Assembly (NCBI RefSeq): GCF_024105735.1
Contig: NZ_JAAAML010000003.1
Coordinates: forward strand, 310,001-374,000
DNA length: 64,000 nucleotides
Direction: 5' to 3'
Source of the DNA: Parahoeflea alexandrii
GTDB taxonomy: Bacteria; Pseudomonadota; Alphaproteobacteria; Rhizobiales; Rhizobiaceae
The translations under genes were made by a program, and so were the position numbers. The notes under the pieces are model-generated. The model was not told the DNA's origin. It made no database searches and worked only from the letters and a program-made list of their open reading frames with translations. Every line of letters starts with the position of its first letter. The first letter of the stretch is position 1. This document shows, one piece after another, positions 62,518 to 64,000 of the stretch.

Positions 62518-64000
62518 CTGGTACGGATCTTTGTTGCCATTGGCGGATTGCTTGTTCTGGCGCTGTTTACGGCACTGATTGCGCCCTATTTCATCGACTG
62601 GAGCAGCTACCGGACAGCGTTCGAGGCCGAGGCAAGCCGGATCATCGGCCAGCCGGTCAAGGTGCGCGGCGACGCGGATGCGCGGCTGCTGCCGTTTCCT
62701 TCGGTCACGTTCTCGGATGTGGTTGTTGGCGAAGAGGCCGAGCCGGCCATGACCATCAGCCGGTTCTCCATGGATGCGGAACTGGCGCCGTTCCTGAGCG
62801 GCGAGGTGCTGATCTTCGACATGCGGGTGGAGGCTCCGAAGGCACTTGTCCGGGTTCTTGAGGATGGCAGGCTCGACTGGGCGCTCAAGCGCAAGCCGAC
62901 GCCGCCGGGTGATCTGGTGGTGCTCGAACGGGTCACCATCAGCGACGCCGACATCACCATTGCCGACGACCAGAACGGCCGCACCCACCGTCTGCGCGAC
63001 ATCGACGCGCTGGTCTCGGCGAAGTCACTCTCAGGCCCCTGGACAGTTGAAGCCGAGGGCGAGATCGCCGGCCATCGCGGCGGGGTGTCGATCACCACCG
63101 GGATTGCCCAGTCCGACGGCTCGATCCGGATGCGGGTGAGGGCGGTGCCCGACGACTGGCCGGTGCTGCTTGAAACCGAGGGCGAGGCGCGGATCGAGGA
63201 CAACAAGCCGGTCTATGACGGCCTGTTCACGTTCACCGCCCTGTCGGATCCGGGCGAGGGTGGTGTTGTCTCGGCGAAACCGCTGCTGGTCGCCAAGGGC
63301 GATTTCGCCGCGACCAACGAGCGCCTCGCCATCGAGGAATGGCGGGCCGAGATCGGATTTTCGGCAGATCCCTATATCGTCACCGGACAGGCCACCATCG
63401 ACACCGGGCCAAATCCCGAATTCCTGCTGATTGCCGACGGGCAGCAGATCGACATGGACCGCTTGTCGGGCGATGAAGCCCCCGCCGATGAGACGGTCGC
63501 AGCAGTGCCGCTGGGCCAGCGGCTTGCCCTCGTCAACGCGATGATCGACCGGCTGCCGCCGCCACCGCTGCCCGGACGCATCTCGCTCAATCTGCCTGCG
63601 ATCGTTGCCGGGGATACCACCTTGCGGCAAATCACGCTCGATGCCCGGCCCGATGGCAATGCCTGGCTGGTCGACAGCTTTTCCGCCAATCTTCCCGGCC
63701 GCACAACGGTGGAAGCGCGCGGCCGCCTGGTCTCCGGAACCGGTGCCGGTTTCGACGGGACCCTGACGGTCGCCTCGACCCAGCCCTCGGGCCTTGCCAA
63801 CTGGCTGGTCGGCGATGTCGATCCGGTGATCCGTCGCCTCGGCGCTGCGGGGTTCTCCGCCAATGTCAGCCTGTCTCCGTTGCTGCAGCGCTTCGAGGCC
63901 CTGGAGGTTGCGGTCGGTCCGGCCATTCTCAAGGGAAGGCTCGAACGCCAGACGCCTCAGACCGGTGCACCTTCGCTCTCCGTCGAACTGGCGGGCGACA
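62518..64000 (+). CDS. AsmA-family protein, partial at window end, apparent CTG start
   Basis: Open frame from 62518 to the window end (494 codons seen), reading VRIFVAIGGLLVLALFTALIAPYFIDW (one membrane segment), then the AsmA-like GQPVKVRGDADARLLPFPSVTFSDV and FDMRVEAPKALVRVLEDGRLDW. AsmA proteins are large inner-membrane-anchored periplasmic proteins affecting outer-membrane lipids. In this frame the codons between the last stop (TGA 62512) and VRIF are only AAG and CTG; a GGGAGGA site lies seven bases before the CTG. No ATG/GTG/TTG is available near it. Confidence 0.85.
   Translation, partial: MVRIFVAIGGLLVLALFTALIAPYFIDWSSYRTAFEAEASRIIGQPVKVRGDADARLLPFPSVTFSDVVVGEEAEPAMTISRFSMDAELAPFLSGEVLIFDMRVEAPKALVRVLEDGRLDWALKRKPTPPGDLVVLERVTISDADITIADDQNGRTHRLRDIDALVSAKSLSGPWTVEAEGEIAGHRGGVSITTGIAQSDGSIRMRVRAVPDDWPVLLETEGEARIEDNKPVYDGLFTFTALSDPGEGGVVSAKPLLVAKGDFAATNERLAIEEWRAEIGFSADPYIVTGQATIDTGPNPEFLLIADGQQIDMDRLSGDEAPADETVAAVPLGQRLALVNAMIDRLPPPPLPGRISLNLPAIVAGDTTLRQITLDARPDGNAWLVDSFSANLPGRTTVEARGRLVSGTGAGFDGTLTVASTQPSGLANWLVGDVDPVIRRLGAAGFSANVSLSPLLQRFEALEVAVGPAILKGRLERQTPQTGAPSLSVELAGD

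Noticed and set aside
1-64000. CRISPR arrays, rRNA and tRNA genes
   Set aside because: No regularly spaced repeats and no tRNA or rRNA consensus stretches were noticed when reading both strands.

Overview
The window is GC-rich chromosomal DNA from an alphaproteobacterium, most likely of the Hyphomicrobiales (Rhizobium/Hoeflea-like). The pointers are a betI-betC-betB choline-sulfate operon in the rhizobial order, a rhizobial-type L-asparaginase, a twin-arginine right-handed-repeat protein, TadG-like von Willebrand proteins, an Flp pilin, a FixK/FNR-like box and an EcfG-like promoter. Genus placement is inference. I saw no rRNA, tRNA, CRISPR array or intact insertion sequence.

Layout. 1-3795: choline-O-sulfate to glycine-betaine operon (betI, betC, a small CxxC protein, betB cut by the window edge) behind a BetI-type palindrome. 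3840-7889: DMT transporter, glutathione transferase, thiolase plus short-chain dehydrogenase. 7890-11300: an accessory stretch with an AT-rich RES-domain gene and two small membrane-associated unknowns around a GC-rich transporter. 11328-18540: transglycosylase, asparaginase, AraC regulator divergent from an NmrA/DUF4345/DUF1772 operon, oligopeptidase B. 18725-22707: three tandem TadG-like von Willebrand paralogs. 22762-28465: cytochromes c, Fe/Mn superoxide dismutase, PilZ protein, stress-type small protein, LysE exporter, histidine phosphatase, dienelactone hydrolase. 28691-31860: LysR-wrbA-dsbA-eamA run. 31844-36874: NodD-like LysR regulator divergent from a self-sufficient class I P450 system (P450, 2Fe-2S ferredoxin, ferredoxin reductase) and a TRAP solute-binding protein without its membrane partners. 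36875-39160: a probable insertion with a small terminal-inverted-repeat element and a lone DGQHR-domain protein with a RAMA-like tail. 39392-64000: mostly housekeeping and envelope genes (CorA, YchJ, polysaccharide deacetylase, desaturase, UvrD/PcrA helicase, PepSY protein, GGDEF cyclase, ClC channel, FAD-linked oxidase, AsmA).

How genes work together. The bet operon makes an osmoprotectant from choline sulfate. The P450-ferredoxin-reductase genes overlap or abut and should form one electron-transfer chain under the divergent LysR regulator, with two ATC-N9-GAT palindromes exactly 31 bp apart between them. Thioesterase and ClC channel are three bases apart.

Best candidates for something undescribed: the solitary DGQHR/RAMA protein at 37389-39110 sitting where TRAP permease genes would be expected; the RES-domain gene at 8015-8950 with a 31-codon overlapping leader ORF; the triple TadG-like array; and a pair of REP-like inverted repeats sharing one core at 47.6 and 49.4 kb. 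All functional statements come from reading motifs by eye; no database search was run.
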